Shown piece after piece: positions 15,142 to 23,631 of a stretch of DNA of 49,996 nucleotides (the first letter of the stretch is position 1; each line of letters begins with the position of its first letter). The notes under the pieces were generated by a model. It saw only the letters and a program-made list of their open reading frames with translations, did no database searches and was not told the origin of the DNA. The stretch is taken from assembly GCA_021828055.1 (NCBI GenBank), contig JAKATH010000010.1:1-49996 (forward strand), read 5' to 3'. The position numbers and the translations under genes are program-made. Source of the stretch: Actinomycetes bacterium. Lineage in GTDB: Bacteria; Actinomycetota; Acidimicrobiia; Acidimicrobiales; RAAP-2.

Positions 15142-16261
15142 CGAGGCATGCGCCCGTGCTGCCTTGGCGGCGGGGTGCACGTTCTTCGGCGGCTACCCGA
15201 TCTCACCCTCGTCAGAGATCGCGGAGCTCCTCGCTCGAGAGCTGCCCGCGCGCGGCGGCGTGTTCATCCAGATGGAGGACGAGCTTGCGTCGATGGGCGC
15301 GGTCCTCGGAGCTTCGCTCGGCGGCCGGCGTGCGATGACGGCGACCTCAGGTCCGGGGTTCACGCTCATGCAGGAGCATCTTGGCTACGCCTCGCTGGCG
15401 GAGATCCCATGCGTGGTGGTCGACGTGATGCGTGGCGGTCCGAGCACCGGACTTCCCACCTCGCCCGCCCAGGGCGACGTGATGCAGGCGCGCTGGGGCT
15501 CGCACGGAGACCGGGCAACGGTCGCGGTCGCGCCGGGCGACGTCCAGGAGGTCTACACCCTCACGATCGAGGCGTTTCGCCTGGCGGAGACCCTCCGCAC
15601 GCCTGTCGCCGTGCTCTACGACGAGGTGATCGGCCACATGCGCGAGGGAGTGGTGCTGCACGAGCCGACCTCGGAGGAGCTGGGCCGACGCTCGGGGCCC
15701 CGCGGGCCGTTCTCGCCGGACTTCCTTCCCTACGAGCCGGACGAGAAGGGGGTCGCGAGGGTTCCCGACTTCGGGCGCGGGTACCGCTTCCACGTGACCG
15801 GGCTGATGCACGACGAGCGCGGGTATCCCACCTCGGACCACACGAAGGTCGAGCAGCTGCTCGCGCGCCTCGAACGCAAGGTCGACGCCGCCGTCGACGC
15901 GGTCGCGCCCGAGCTCTACCGTCTCGAGGACGCGAAGATCGTGGTCGTCGCCTACGGCATCGTCGCTCGGACGGCGCGAGCCGCGGTCGACGCGCTGCGC
16001 GCCGAGGGCGTGCCCGCCGGGTTGCTCCGCACGCGCCTTCTCTGGCCGATCCCTGCGGCCGCGCTCACCGACGTGATCGGGCGTGCTGACCTCGTCGTCG
16101 TGGCCGAGATGAACCGGGGGCAGTGGGCCTTCGAGGTGGAGCGGCTCGCAGGCCGCCACGTTCAGCTCGCCCCGTACTTGAGGGCGGGCGGAAGCGTGAT
16201 CACGGCGGAGGAGCTCGTGGGCCACGTGCTTCGCGTGTCGACGAAGGGAGCCAGGGTCTGA
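15113..16261 (+). CDS. korA: 2-oxoacid:ferredoxin oxidoreductase, alpha subunit (KorA type)
   Basis: A protein of 382 aa. GTG at 15113 is preceded by GAGGAGGA and lies inside the end of the IorB-ferredoxin gene. It begins IQGNEACARAALAAGCTFFG and has GYPISPSSEIAELL, QMEDELASMGAVLGASLGG and TSGPGFTLMQEHLGYA, all typical of domains I and II of 2-oxoglutarate or branched-chain 2-oxoacid ferredoxin oxidoreductases. The segment PSTGLPTSPAQGDVMQARWG is characteristic of the KorA/VorB group. It forms the catalytic core with the following beta and gamma genes and overlaps the beta start (TGATG). The true substrate could be 2-oxoglutarate, a branched-chain or an aryl 2-oxoacid; the symbol is by similarity. 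Confidence 0.85.
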   Translation: MSERQLIQGNEACARAALAAGCTFFGGYPISPSSEIAELLARELPARGGVFIQMEDELASMGAVLGASLGGRRAMTATSGPGFTLMQEHLGYASLAEIPCVVVDVMRGGPSTGLPTSPAQGDVMQARWGSHGDRATVAVAPGDVQEVYTLTIEAFRLAETLRTPVAVLYDEVIGHMREGVVLHEPTSEELGRRSGPRGPFSPDFLPYEPDEKGVARVPDFGRGYRFHVTGLMHDERGYPTSDHTKVEQLLARLERKVDAAVDAVAPELYRLEDAKIVVVAYGIVARTARAAVDALRAEGVPAGLLRTRLLWPIPAAALTDVIGRADLVVVAEMNRGQWAFEVERLAGRHVQLAPYLRAGGSVITAEELVGHVLRVSTKGARV

Positions 16262-17202
16262 TGGGTATCGATGTCGTGAGCAGACCGCCTGCCGACGTTC
16301 CCCAGGGCGATGCCGTCGCCTCGGAAGCGCGAGACGACCATGCGCTGGCTGCTGCGCGCGACGACGCGTGGCCGGGAGCGAGCGCCGAGAAGCGCTTCCT
16401 TCGCTACGGGATGATGCCGCACATGCTCTGTCCGGGCTGCGGTCACGGGATCGTGCTCGACGCAATGCTGCGGGCCCTGGCTCGGCGTTACGAGACGCTC
16501 GACGACGTCGCCTTCGTCGCTGGCATCGGCTGCTCGAGCCGGGTCGTGGGCTACGTGGACGCCTGCACGCTGCACACGACCCACGGCCGGCCGCTCACCT
16601 TCGCGACCGGTCTCAAGCTCGCCCGGCCCGACCTCGAGGTCGTCGTCGTCACCGGTGACGGTGACGGCCTGTCCATCGGGGGCAACCACCTGATCCACGC
16701 GGCACGACGCAACATCGATCTCACCTGCGTCCTCTTCAACAACGAGATCTACGGGATGACCGGCGGCCAGCTCGCGCCGACCACGATCCCCGGGGCGTAC
16801 ACCTCGACCTCGCCGAAGGGCAACCACGAGCAGCCCTTCGATGCCGCGCGCCTGGTCGAGGCAGCGGGAGCGACCTTCGTCGCCCGTGCGCAGAGCTTTC
16901 GCACCCGTGACTTCGAGGAGATCTTCCTTCGCGCCCTCGAGCACGAAGGCTTCTCCTTCGTCGAGGTGATGACGGACTGCACCGAGTACTTCGGGCGCAC
17001 CAACCGCCTCGGCAACGGCGCCGACCTTCTGTTCAGCCAGGCGAGGGCGGACGTGGCGATCGAGGCCGACCTCGCCGGGCGGCCGACGCTGCAGGAGGTG
17101 CCCGCCAGGCCGGTGAGACCGGTGATGGAGATGGGCGTGATCCACGAGAGCCGGCGCCAGACTCTGGAAGAGGCGATGGGCCTTGTGGAGGCTCGGTCGT
17201 GA
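16261..17202 (+). CDS. korB: 2-oxoacid:ferredoxin oxidoreductase, beta (TPP-binding) subunit
   Basis: A protein of 313 aa from the ATG at 16261, which shares its A with the korA stop. The first 45 residues are variable, then MLCPGCGHGIVLDAMLRAL provides the cluster-linked Cys pair. AGIGCSSRVVGYVDACTLHT and the thiamine-diphosphate motif VVVTGDGDGLSIGGNHLIHA follow, continuing to VLFNNEIYGMTGGQ. This is the KorB/VorA pattern. It is followed by the gamma subunit with a 4-nt overlap, giving the order ferredoxin(fused)-alpha-beta-gamma that matches four-subunit OFORs. It should act in the cytoplasm and reduce ferredoxin. Confidence 0.87.
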   Translation: MGIDVVSRPPADVPQGDAVASEARDDHALAAARDDAWPGASAEKRFLRYGMMPHMLCPGCGHGIVLDAMLRALARRYETLDDVAFVAGIGCSSRVVGYVDACTLHTTHGRPLTFATGLKLARPDLEVVVVTGDGDGLSIGGNHLIHAARRNIDLTCVLFNNEIYGMTGGQLAPTTIPGAYTSTSPKGNHEQPFDAARLVEAAGATFVARAQSFRTRDFEEIFLRALEHEGFSFVEVMTDCTEYFGRTNRLGNGADLLFSQARADVAIEADLAGRPTLQEVPARPVRPVMEMGVIHESRRQTLEEAMGLVEARS

Positions 17203-17813
17203 GCTGGCGCGTCGACGTGCGGTGCACGGGCTCGGGCGGTCAGGGTCTCGCGCTCGCGGCGGTGGTGCTCGCCGAGGCGGGCCTCGCCGGCGGGTGCGAG
17301 GTCGCGCTCACCCAGGAGTACGGTCCCGAGGCACGGGGCGGCGCGAGCCGTGCCGACGTCGTGATCTCCGACGAGGCGATCTCCAATCCCCAGTGCGGCG
17401 TTCCGGGGATCCTGCTCGCCCTGCACGACAAGGCATGGCGGAAGTTCGCGGCAAGCACACCTGCCGTGATGGCCTCGCTCGCCTCCGGAGCGACCGTCGC
17501 GGTCGTCGACCGCGACCGCGTCGTCGTCGACCCCGCCACGCCCGGCATCCTCGTGCTCGGCTTCGAATCGGTCGCCCGCGACGAGCTGCGCGCGAAGGTC
17601 GTCGCGAACATGCTCGCGGTCGGGGCACTCGGGCGGCTGATGGCGCGCTTGGACGCCGAGCTCGTCGAGACCGCGGTGTCGAAGCGCTCGCCTGGCGCGT
17701 TCCGCGAGCTCAACGTCGTCGCCTTCCGACGCGGCTGGGCGATGATGAACGAACTGCTCGCCTCGGCGGGCGCCGAGGAGGTGAGTGCCGGTGCCGGCGG
17801 CGCGCGTGCTTGA
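17199..17813 (+). CDS. korC: 2-oxoacid:ferredoxin oxidoreductase, gamma subunit
   Basis: A protein of 204 aa, about the usual size for KorC. It opens with VRCTGSGGQGLALAAVVLAE, the CoA-binding gamma-domain signature, and LTQEYGPEARGGASRADVVI, the family's second conserved block. The GTG at 17199 overlaps korB by 4 nt (GTGA), and its last 29 nt overlap the CoA-transferase gene, so it is part of a tightly packed operon. It is a second gamma-type protein in the cluster besides the IorB fusion, which shows that two separate oxidoreductase complexes are encoded. Confidence 0.86.
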   Translation: MSWRVDVRCTGSGGQGLALAAVVLAEAGLAGGCEVALTQEYGPEARGGASRADVVISDEAISNPQCGVPGILLALHDKAWRKFAASTPAVMASLASGATVAVVDRDRVVVDPATPGILVLGFESVARDELRAKVVANMLAVGALGRLMARLDAELVETAVSKRSPGAFRELNVVAFRRGWAMMNELLASAGAEEVSAGAGGARA

Positions 17814-19032
17814 GGGCGTTCGCGTGCTCGACCTCTCCCAGGGGGCGGCCGGGCCTCTCGCCGGCATGGTTCTCGGTGACCACGGTGCCGAGGTCGTGAA
17901 GGTCGACCCCCCCGGGGGGGAGTGGGGGCGCGGCCTCGGACCCCCCTTCGTGGGGGGGGAGGCGGCCGCCTACTTCGGCATGAACCGGAACAAGCGGTCC
18001 ATTGCGATCGATTTGAAGGACCCGGAGGGCGCGGCAGTGGCGCGCGCGCTCGCCCGTCGCTCGGACGTCGTGCTCGAGAGCTTCCGCCCAGGCGTGTCCG
18101 AGCGCCTGGGTCTCGGCTACGCGGCGCTCGCCGCCGACGAGCCGCGCGTCGTCTACTGCTCGATCTCTGCCTTCGGCCAGGAAGGGCCGTGGCGTGACAA
18201 GCCCGGCGTCGACGGCATCGTGCAGGCAATGAGCGGCATCATGTCGGTGACCGGCGAGCCCGACGGCAGCCCCGTCAAGGTGGGCGTACCCGCCGCCGAC
18301 ACCATGGGCGCGATGGCGGCGGTACAGGGGATCCTCCTCGCGCTGCTCGCACGCGAGCGCACCGGCCGCGGCCAGCGGGTCGAGGTCTCGTTGTTCGACG
18401 CGATGCTGATGTTCCAGACGGTGCCGCTCTCGATGTTCCTGGCGAGCGGCGACTCGCCGGGCCGGCACGGGAGCGCCGCCCCGTACGCGGCGCCCAACGA
18501 GGCGTTCCCGACCGCTGATGGCCACGTCATGGTCGCCGCGTACTGGCCGGACCGCTGGAAGTCGCTGCTCGAGGTCCTCGGGTGCCCTGAGCTCGGGGAG
18601 GATCCGCGCTTCGTCACAGGAGTCGCACGTGTGGAGCACCGCGTGGAGATGAGGGCGGAGCTCGGAAAGAGGTTCCAGGAGCGGACGACCGCCGAGTGGC
18701 TCGAGGCGCTCGAAGCCGTGGACGTGCTGTGCGCCCCGATCAACGATTACCGCCGGCTCTTGGCCGAGCCCTCGATCAAGGGCACGGAGCGGTTCCCCCG
18801 CCTCGTGCACCCGGAGGTGGGTCCGGTGCCCGGCGTCTCGACGCCCGTACGGCTGTCGGAGAACCCGGCACGCGCTGAGCGTGCCGCGCCGCTGGTGGGC
18901 GAGCACACGATCGAGATCCTGCGCGAGCTCGGTCTCGACGACGCCCGGATCGGCGAGCTCGTGCACTCGGGTGCCGTCGTGCAGTGGGAGCGCGCCTCCA
19001 TGGGCGCGTCGGCGGTGGGGAGGCAGCGGTGA
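17785..19032 (+). CDS. CaiB/BaiF-family (class III) CoA-transferase
   Basis: A protein of 415 aa. The GTG at 17785 follows GAGGAGGTGA. The N-terminal Rossmann part reads [20 protein letters not shown] and [16 protein letters not shown]; then [14 protein letters not shown]. The catalytic Asp expected in this family is Asp172 in [18 protein letters not shown]. Class III transferases move CoA between carboxylates such as succinyl-CoA and benzylsuccinate (BbsEF) or carnitine. Its position before an enoyl-CoA hydratase, SDR, DUF35 protein and thiolase suggests it activates the acid that these enzymes then beta-oxidise. Only one such gene is present, whereas bbs clusters encode two. The donor and acceptor are unknown. 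Confidence 0.87.
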   Translation: MPVPAARVLEGVRVLDLSQGAAGPLAGMVLGDHGAEVVKVDPPGGEWGRGLGPPFVGGEAAAYFGMNRNKRSIAIDLKDPEGAAVARALARRSDVVLESFRPGVSERLGLGYAALAADEPRVVYCSISAFGQEGPWRDKPGVDGIVQAMSGIMSVTGEPDGSPVKVGVPAADTMGAMAAVQGILLALLARERTGRGQRVEVSLFDAMLMFQTVPLSMFLASGDSPGRHGSAAPYAAPNEAFPTADGHVMVAAYWPDRWKSLLEVLGCPELGEDPRFVTGVARVEHRVEMRAELGKRFQERTTAEWLEALEAVDVLCAPINDYRRLLAEPSIKGTERFPRLVHPEVGPVPGVSTPVRLSENPARAERAAPLVGEHTIEILRELGLDDARIGELVHSGAVVQWERASMGASAVGRQR

Positions 19033-19087
19033 GGGCCAGGCGTGCAGTGGCACCGCAGGTGAGGACCCTCGAAGGAGGAGGCGTGAC

Positions 19088-19870
19088 ATGCACGAGCTGA
19101 TCGAGGTCGAGCGCTCCGGACCGGTTGCCCGGGTGACGATCAACCGCGAGTCGGCGCTCAACGCGCTCACCGCCGAGATGCTCGCGGACCTGCGCAGCGG
19201 TCTCGCGGAGCTTGACCGCGACGACGAGTGCCGGGTTGCGGTACTTGCTGGTCAGCCGCGCGCCTTCTCGGTCGGCGCTGACGTGAAGGGGCGCGTCGCA
19301 GAGTACGACGCGGGCGGTGGGCGCGATCCCCTTGGCGAGGTGATCCGCGGGCTCTTCGCGGACATCGAGCGAATGGGAAAGCCGGTGATCGCGGCGATCG
19401 CCGGCTATGCCCTCGGCGGCGGCCTCGAGCTCGCGCTGGCGTGCGACCTGCGCGTCGCCGACACGACGGCGCGCTTCGGCCTCCCTGAGGCGAAGGTGGG
19501 GAGCATGCCGGGAGCGGGCGGGACGCAGCGTCTCACGCGCCTCGTCGGCCCGGCCGCGGCGATGGAGCTCATGTTCCTCGGCGAGCGGATCGACGCGGAG
19601 GCTGCGTTGCGGATTGGGCTAGTCAACCGCGTCGTGCCCGAGGGCGTGCTGCTCGAGGAGGCGGAGCGCTTGGCTGAGCTGATCGCGACGCGGGCGCCGC
19701 TCTCGATCACGTGCATCAAGCGATCGGTGCACGTCGCGCTGGGCAGCGACATGCAGACGGGCCTCGACTTCGAGAGCCAGTGCCACGCGTTCTTGCGGGG
19801 GACGAAGGATCGTGAGGAAGGGATGCGGGCATTCGTCGAGAAGAGGGAGCCTCGCTTCACTGGCCGGTGA
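19088..19870 (+). CDS. Enoyl-CoA hydratase/isomerase (crotonase family)
   Basis: A protein of 260 aa, the normal crotonase length. The ATG at 19088 follows GAAGGAGGAGG. The oxyanion-hole loops are [10 protein letters not shown] and [20 protein letters not shown]. Both catalytic glutamates expected for hydratase activity are kept: Glu114 in GGGLELA and Glu134 in [20 protein letters not shown]. It should therefore add water to a 2-enoyl-CoA, giving the 3-hydroxyacyl-CoA that the next gene's SDR can oxidise. In bbs-type pathways the corresponding enzyme is BbsH. A 55-nt gap separates it from the CoA-transferase. Confidence 0.88.
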   Translation: MHELIEVERSGPVARVTINRESALNALTAEMLADLRSGLAELDRDDECRVAVLAGQPRAFSVGADVKGRVAEYDAGGGRDPLGEVIRGLFADIERMGKPVIAAIAGYALGGGLELALACDLRVADTTARFGLPEAKVGSMPGAGGTQRLTRLVGPAAAMELMFLGERIDAEAALRIGLVNRVVPEGVLLEEAERLAELIATRAPLSITCIKRSVHVALGSDMQTGLDFESQCHAFLRGTKDREEGMRAFVEKREPRFTGR

Positions 19871-19912
19871 GCGACGACCCGGGAGTCCCTCCCGGAGAGA
19901 GAGGTGAGCGGC

Positions 19913-20659
19913 ATGGGAGTTGCCGGGCGGGTCGCCGTGGTGACCGGGAGCGGCCAGGGGATCGGCCAGGGGATCGCGCGGCATCTTGCCGCCCAGGGAG
20001 CCAAGGTGGTCTTGAACGACGTGGACGAGGCCCGGGTCAAGGCGGCAGCCGAGGCGCTCTCGGCCGAGGGCGGTGAGGTGGCCTACATGGCGAGCGACGT
20101 CGCGACCTCCGATGGCGCCGGGGCGCTCGTCGACCAGGCGCTGGCCACCTTCGGGGCGGTGGACATCCTCGTCAACAACGCCGGGGTGGCGCGCGACAAG
20201 TGGCTCGTCAAGATGTCCGAGGAGGACTGGGACCTTGTCATGAGCGTGAACCTGCGCTCCCAATTCCTCTGCACGAGGGCGGCGGCCCCGCACATGATGG
20301 AGCAGCAGCACGGGCGGATCGTGAACATCGCGTCGCGCGCATGGCTCGGCGGTCCCGGGCAGGCGAACTACAGCGCCTCGAAGGGTGGCGTGGTCTCGTT
20401 CACGAGGACTTGCGCTCTCGAGTTCGCCAAGTACCAGATCACCGCGAACGCCATCGCGCCGGCGCTCGTCGACACGCCTCTGTTCCGGAGCCTGAAGGAA
20501 GACGTGCAGGAACGGCTGATCGGCACGATTCCCGTCGGGCGGATCGGCGGGCCCCAGGAGGTCGCAGCCGCGGTCGGCTTCTTCGCCTCAGACGAGTCGT
20601 GGTACGTGACCGGCCAGCTGCTGTACGTGTGCGGCGGGCGGAGCATCGGGGCGTCGTGA
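19913..20659 (+). CDS. Short-chain dehydrogenase/reductase (3-hydroxyacyl-CoA dehydrogenase type)
   Basis: A protein of 248 aa. The ATG at 19913 is 8 nt after GAGAGAGG; a GTG nine bases earlier is possible. It has the nucleotide-binding motif TGSGQGIGQG (11-20), VDILVNNAG, and an intact catalytic set: Ser141 in NIASRAW, Tyr153 and Lys157 in YSASK. With the neighbouring hydratase and thiolase it would oxidise a 3-hydroxyacyl-CoA, as BbsCD does in benzylsuccinate oxidation; FabG-type reduction is the alternative. Its last codons lie inside the first copy of a 54-bp direct repeat. Confidence 0.87.
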   Translation: MGVAGRVAVVTGSGQGIGQGIARHLAAQGAKVVLNDVDEARVKAAAEALSAEGGEVAYMASDVATSDGAGALVDQALATFGAVDILVNNAGVARDKWLVKMSEEDWDLVMSVNLRSQFLCTRAAAPHMMEQQHGRIVNIASRAWLGGPGQANYSASKGGVVSFTRTCALEFAKYQITANAIAPALVDTPLFRSLKEDVQERLIGTIPVGRIGGPQEVAAAVGFFASDESWYVTGQLLYVCGGRSIGAS

Positions 20660-20748
20660 TCTCGTACGGGCGCCCCGGAACTGCGCGGCGGACCGAGCAT
20701 CGGGGCGTCGTGATCTCGTACGGGCGCCCCGGAACTGCGCGGCGGGCC
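20641..20748 (+). repeat. 54-bp direct repeat, two copies
   Basis: Two adjacent 54-bp copies (20641-20694 and 20695-20748), nearly identical; they differ near their 3' ends (GGACC against GGGCC). The first copy contains the stop codon and last codons of the SDR gene, so the second copy is a duplication of the gene's 3' end. It probably arose by replication slippage or unequal crossing-over. Confidence 0.85.
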
Positions 20749-20776
20749 GGGCCGACATCGAGAGAGAGATGACAAG

Positions 20777-20895
20777 GCGATGATGAGCATGGAAGCGGCA
20801 AGGCGATGATGAGCATGGAAGCGGCAAGGCGATGACGAGCATGGAAGCGGCAACGCGATGACGAGCATGGAAGCGGCAACGGCGATGATGAAGCG
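20777..20895 (+). repeat. 26-bp tandem repeat over the DUF35 translation start
   Basis: Four tandem 26-bp units begin at 20777, 20803, 20829 and 20855, each running from GCGATGA to AAGCGGCAA. They differ only at two positions (T/C in GATGAT or GATGAC, and the last base G or C). A partial fifth unit at 20882-20895 contains the actual start (GCGATGATGAAGCG). Each unit therefore carries a purine-rich GGAAGCGG followed by ATG codons, so the initiation region itself has been amplified. Because 26 is not a multiple of three, successive units place their ATGs in different frames. Confidence 0.85.
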
Positions 20896-21292
20896 CCCTT
20901 ACGAGGTGGAGGGCGGTCTCGTCCGACTGCGCGCGGGGAGGTGTCCGGAGTGCGGCGCCGTGTACTGCCCTGCGCGCCTCGTCTGTGACGGCTGCGGTCA
21001 CCGAGGGCTCGAGGAGATCCTGCTCGCCCCCCGGGGGACGATCTACACCTTCACGACCGTGCACCAGTCGACGCCGGAGTTCCGTACGCCCTACCACCTC
21101 TGCTACGTCGACTTCGACGAGCAGGTGCGCGTGATGCTGCCCGCCGCAGGCGATGAGCGACCGAGGATCGGCGAGGCCGTGGAGATCGTCCTCGGGACCG
21201 GTCCCCGTCTCGTCGACGCAGAGCCCGAGGAGGGCCCGCACGCGCTCATGGTCGCATGGACCGCGACAGGGAAGGGTGAAGGCGATGTCTGA
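20885..21292 (+). CDS. DUF35 (zinc-ribbon plus OB-fold) thiolase partner
   Basis: About 135 aa from the ATG at 20885 (20888 and 20858 are alternatives in frame). After a short N-terminal helix, a rubredoxin-like zinc ribbon is formed by CPECGAVYC and CDGCG, followed by an OB-fold domain (GTIYTFTTVHQSTPEF, YHLCYVDFDEQVRVM). DUF35 proteins form complexes with SCP2-type thiolases and steer acyl-CoA cleavage, as in BbsA-BbsB (benzoylsuccinyl-CoA thiolase) and the Ltp2 aldolases of steroid breakdown. It overlaps the following thiolase by 8 nt, supporting a 1:1 partnership. Its start lies in a tandem repeat, which is unusual. Confidence 0.86.
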   Translation: MMKRPYEVEGGLVRLRAGRCPECGAVYCPARLVCDGCGHRGLEEILLAPRGTIYTFTTVHQSTPEFRTPYHLCYVDFDEQVRVMLPAAGDERPRIGEAVEIVLGTGPRLVDAEPEEGPHALMVAWTATGKGEGDV

Positions 21293-22427
21293 CGTGTACG
21301 TGGTCGGTGCGGGGATGACCCCGTTCGGGAAGCACCCGGACAAGACCGCGGCCGAGCTCGGGGCGGCGGCCGTGCTCGAAGCGCTCGATGACGCGGGCGT
21401 GTCGCTGGGGGACATCGAGGCCGCCTGGGTCGGCAGCGTGTTCCAGGGGATGGCGATGGGCCAGCGCGCGCTCGGCGAAGGCGGGATCTCGGGCATCCCC
21501 ATCACGAACGTCGAGAACGCGTGCTCGAGCGGCTCGACGGCGATCTGGGGAGCTGCCATGTCGATCAAGGCCGGCGAGTACGACGTCGTGCTCGCGCTCG
21601 GCGTCGAACACCTGACCGGGGCGTTCCGCGGTGCCTTCACCCCCGACGAGAGCGATGTCGAGGCTCAGCGGGGCCTGACGATGCCCGCCGTCTACGCCAT
21701 GCGTGCCCAGCGGCATTTCGCGCAGTACGGGACCACCTCCGAGCAGCTGGCGGCGATCTCGGCGAAAAACAAGCGCAACGCGGTGGCCAACCCGCTCGCG
21801 CAGTTCAAGAAGCCCGTCAGCGTCGACGAGGTGCTGGCGTCGCGGATGATCGCCGACCCCCTCCATCTCCAAGAGTGCGCGCCGGTGAGCGACGGGGCGG
21901 CCGCCGTCGTGCTCGCGAGCAAGAGAAAGCGGGCAGCGCTCGGCGGAAGCCGAGCGGTACGACTCGCGGCGTCCGCGCTGAAGAGCGGGCGCGCCGAGGT
22001 CGGCCTCAAGGACATGACGGTCGAGGACCTCACCTGGCGCGCCGCCGAAGAAGCCTACGAGCGGTCCGGAATCGGTCCGAGCGACGTCCGCTTCGCGGAG
22101 GTGCACGACTGCTTCAGCATCGCCGAGGCGCTGCGGGTGGAGGGCCTCGGCCTCTTCCCGCACGGGGAGTACCCGGCACGCGTGGTCAAAGGGGAGGCCG
22201 ACCTCGACGGACGCCTTCCGGTGAACGGGAGCGGCGGCCTGCTCGGCAAGGGCCATCCGCTCGGCGCCACCGGGGTCGCCCAGGTCGTCGAGGTGGTGCG
22301 CCAGCTCCGTGGGGAGGCCGGCGCACGACAGATCCCCGGAGCGCGCGTCGGGCTCGCCCACTGCAGGGGCGGCAAGGCCCAGGGGGTCGAGGGTACGGCC
22401 TGCACCGTCAACATCCTCACGGTCTAA
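21285..22427 (+). CDS. SCP2-type thiolase (DUF35 partner)
   Basis: A protein of 380 aa from the ATG at 21285. It has VYVVGAGMTPFGKHPDKTAA at the N-terminus, the nucleophilic Cys80 in VENACSSGS, HDCFSIAEA, GSGGLLGKGHPLGATG (catalytic His) and the C-terminal AHCRGGKAQGVEGTACTVNI block. All thiolase active-site elements appear present, so true CoA-dependent cleavage is more likely than the aldolase chemistry of Ltp2. With DUF35 it corresponds to BbsAB, which splits benzoylsuccinyl-CoA to benzoyl-CoA and succinyl-CoA. A PrpF gene follows after 4 nt. Confidence 0.88.
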   Translation: MSDVYVVGAGMTPFGKHPDKTAAELGAAAVLEALDDAGVSLGDIEAAWVGSVFQGMAMGQRALGEGGISGIPITNVENACSSGSTAIWGAAMSIKAGEYDVVLALGVEHLTGAFRGAFTPDESDVEAQRGLTMPAVYAMRAQRHFAQYGTTSEQLAAISAKNKRNAVANPLAQFKKPVSVDEVLASRMIADPLHLQECAPVSDGAAAVVLASKRKRAALGGSRAVRLAASALKSGRAEVGLKDMTVEDLTWRAAEEAYERSGIGPSDVRFAEVHDCFSIAEALRVEGLGLFPHGEYPARVVKGEADLDGRLPVNGSGGLLGKGHPLGATGVAQVVEVVRQLRGEAGARQIPGARVGLAHCRGGKAQGVEGTACTVNILTV

Positions 22428-22431
22428 GACG

Positions 22432-23631
22432 ATGGCGGTCGCAGCGGACAGGGCGAGGGCGGGTGCATCGCAGAGCTGGCGCGAGGAGGGCGAGCTCGTC
22501 GCGGTGCCGTGCTCGCTCATGCGCGGCGGCACGAGCAAGGCGGTGTTCCTCGACGAGGCGGTCGTCCCCTCCGATCCCGACCAGCGGGCGCGGTTCCTGC
22601 TCGCGTTGATGGGCAGTCCCGATCCTCGCCAGATCGACGGTCTCGGCGGAGCGGACCTGCTCACGAGCAAGGTGGCCATGATCGGCCCGCCGAGCGTTCC
22701 CGGCGCGGACCTCGACTACACCTTCGCCCAGGTGAGCGTGCGGGACGCTCGGGTGGACTACGACATCAACTGCGGCAACATCTCGGCAGCGGTCGGCGTC
22801 TACGCGGTGGAGCACGGTCTTGTCGCCGCGCAGGGTGAGGTGGCGGCCGTGCGAATCCACAACGTCAACACCCGGCGTGTCTTCTACGCGGAGGTGCCGG
22901 TGGCGGCCGGGCACGCGCGCGTCGAAGGGGCGTGTCGGGTCGACGGCGTGCCGGGCTCGGGGGCCGAGATCCTCCTCGACCTGCGCGAGACGATCGGCAC
23001 GGTGACCGGTGACCTCTTGCCGACCGGATCGGCCGTCGACACCCTCGAGGTGCCCGGTCTTGGGAGCGTCCAGGTGTCGATCGTCGACATCGCCTACCTG
23101 TGCGTGGCCGTGCGTGCGAGCGCCCTCGGCATCGCCGAGGGAGACCTCCCGGTGCTGCCGGGCGACGATCTGCTCAGTGCCGTGGACCGGTTGCAGCGTG
23201 CGGCGGCGCGCCACCTCGAGCTCGCCGAAGGGACTCTCGTGCCGGTGCCCATCCTCGTGAGCGAGGCCCACGACTACCGGACCCTGATCGGGGGGGAGGA
23301 GGTCACGGCGGGCGACCTCGACCTCGTCGCGGAGGTGATCGGCGGCCAGCCGCTCGCGCTTCACAAGGCGTTCCCCGGCGGTGCGGGCGTGACCCTCGCC
23401 GTCACGGCGCGCCTTCCCGGCAGCGTCGCTGCCATGCCCGGGTGTTGCGGGCCGGTGCGGATCGGGCACCCGAGCGGGTGCACCGTCGTCGACGTCCTGC
23501 TCGGCACGGGGCCGGACGGCAAGACGTCCGTCGAGCGGGCGGCGTACAGCCGCACTGCGAGACGGTTGATGGACGGCACGGCGTACCTGAAGAAGGCAGC
23601 GCTGCGCCCGGTACCCGAGGGGGTTACATGA
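22432..23631 (+). CDS. PrpF/4-oxalomesaconate tautomerase-family isomerase
   Basis: A protein of 399 aa. The signature CSLMRGGTSKAVFLDE marks the PrpF family; Cys114 in DYDINCGNISAA and the later block GCCGPVRIGHPSGCTVVDVL provide the paired active-site regions. The family shifts double bonds in tricarboxylate-like acids: 2-methylaconitate (PrpF), 4-oxalomesaconate (LigU/GalD) or methylitaconate (Mii). It overlaps the downstream ligase by 4 nt (ATGA). Placed with LeuCD-type subunits, it may isomerise an unsaturated diacid made by that hydro-lyase. Alternatively it may serve the protocatechuate route begun by ligAB at 1424. Confidence 0.85.
   Translation: MAVAADRARAGASQSWREEGELVAVPCSLMRGGTSKAVFLDEAVVPSDPDQRARFLLALMGSPDPRQIDGLGGADLLTSKVAMIGPPSVPGADLDYTFAQVSVRDARVDYDINCGNISAAVGVYAVEHGLVAAQGEVAAVRIHNVNTRRVFYAEVPVAAGHARVEGACRVDGVPGSGAEILLDLRETIGTVTGDLLPTGSAVDTLEVPGLGSVQVSIVDIAYLCVAVRASALGIAEGDLPVLPGDDLLSAVDRLQRAAARHLELAEGTLVPVPILVSEAHDYRTLIGGEEVTAGDLDLVAEVIGGQPLALHKAFPGGAGVTLAVTARLPGSVAAMPGCCGPVRIGHPSGCTVVDVLLGTGPDGKTSVERAAYSRTARRLMDGTAYLKKAALRPVPEGVT

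Noticed and set aside
20777-20895. CRISPR array
   Set aside because: Units are directly tandem with no spacers and lie over a translation start.
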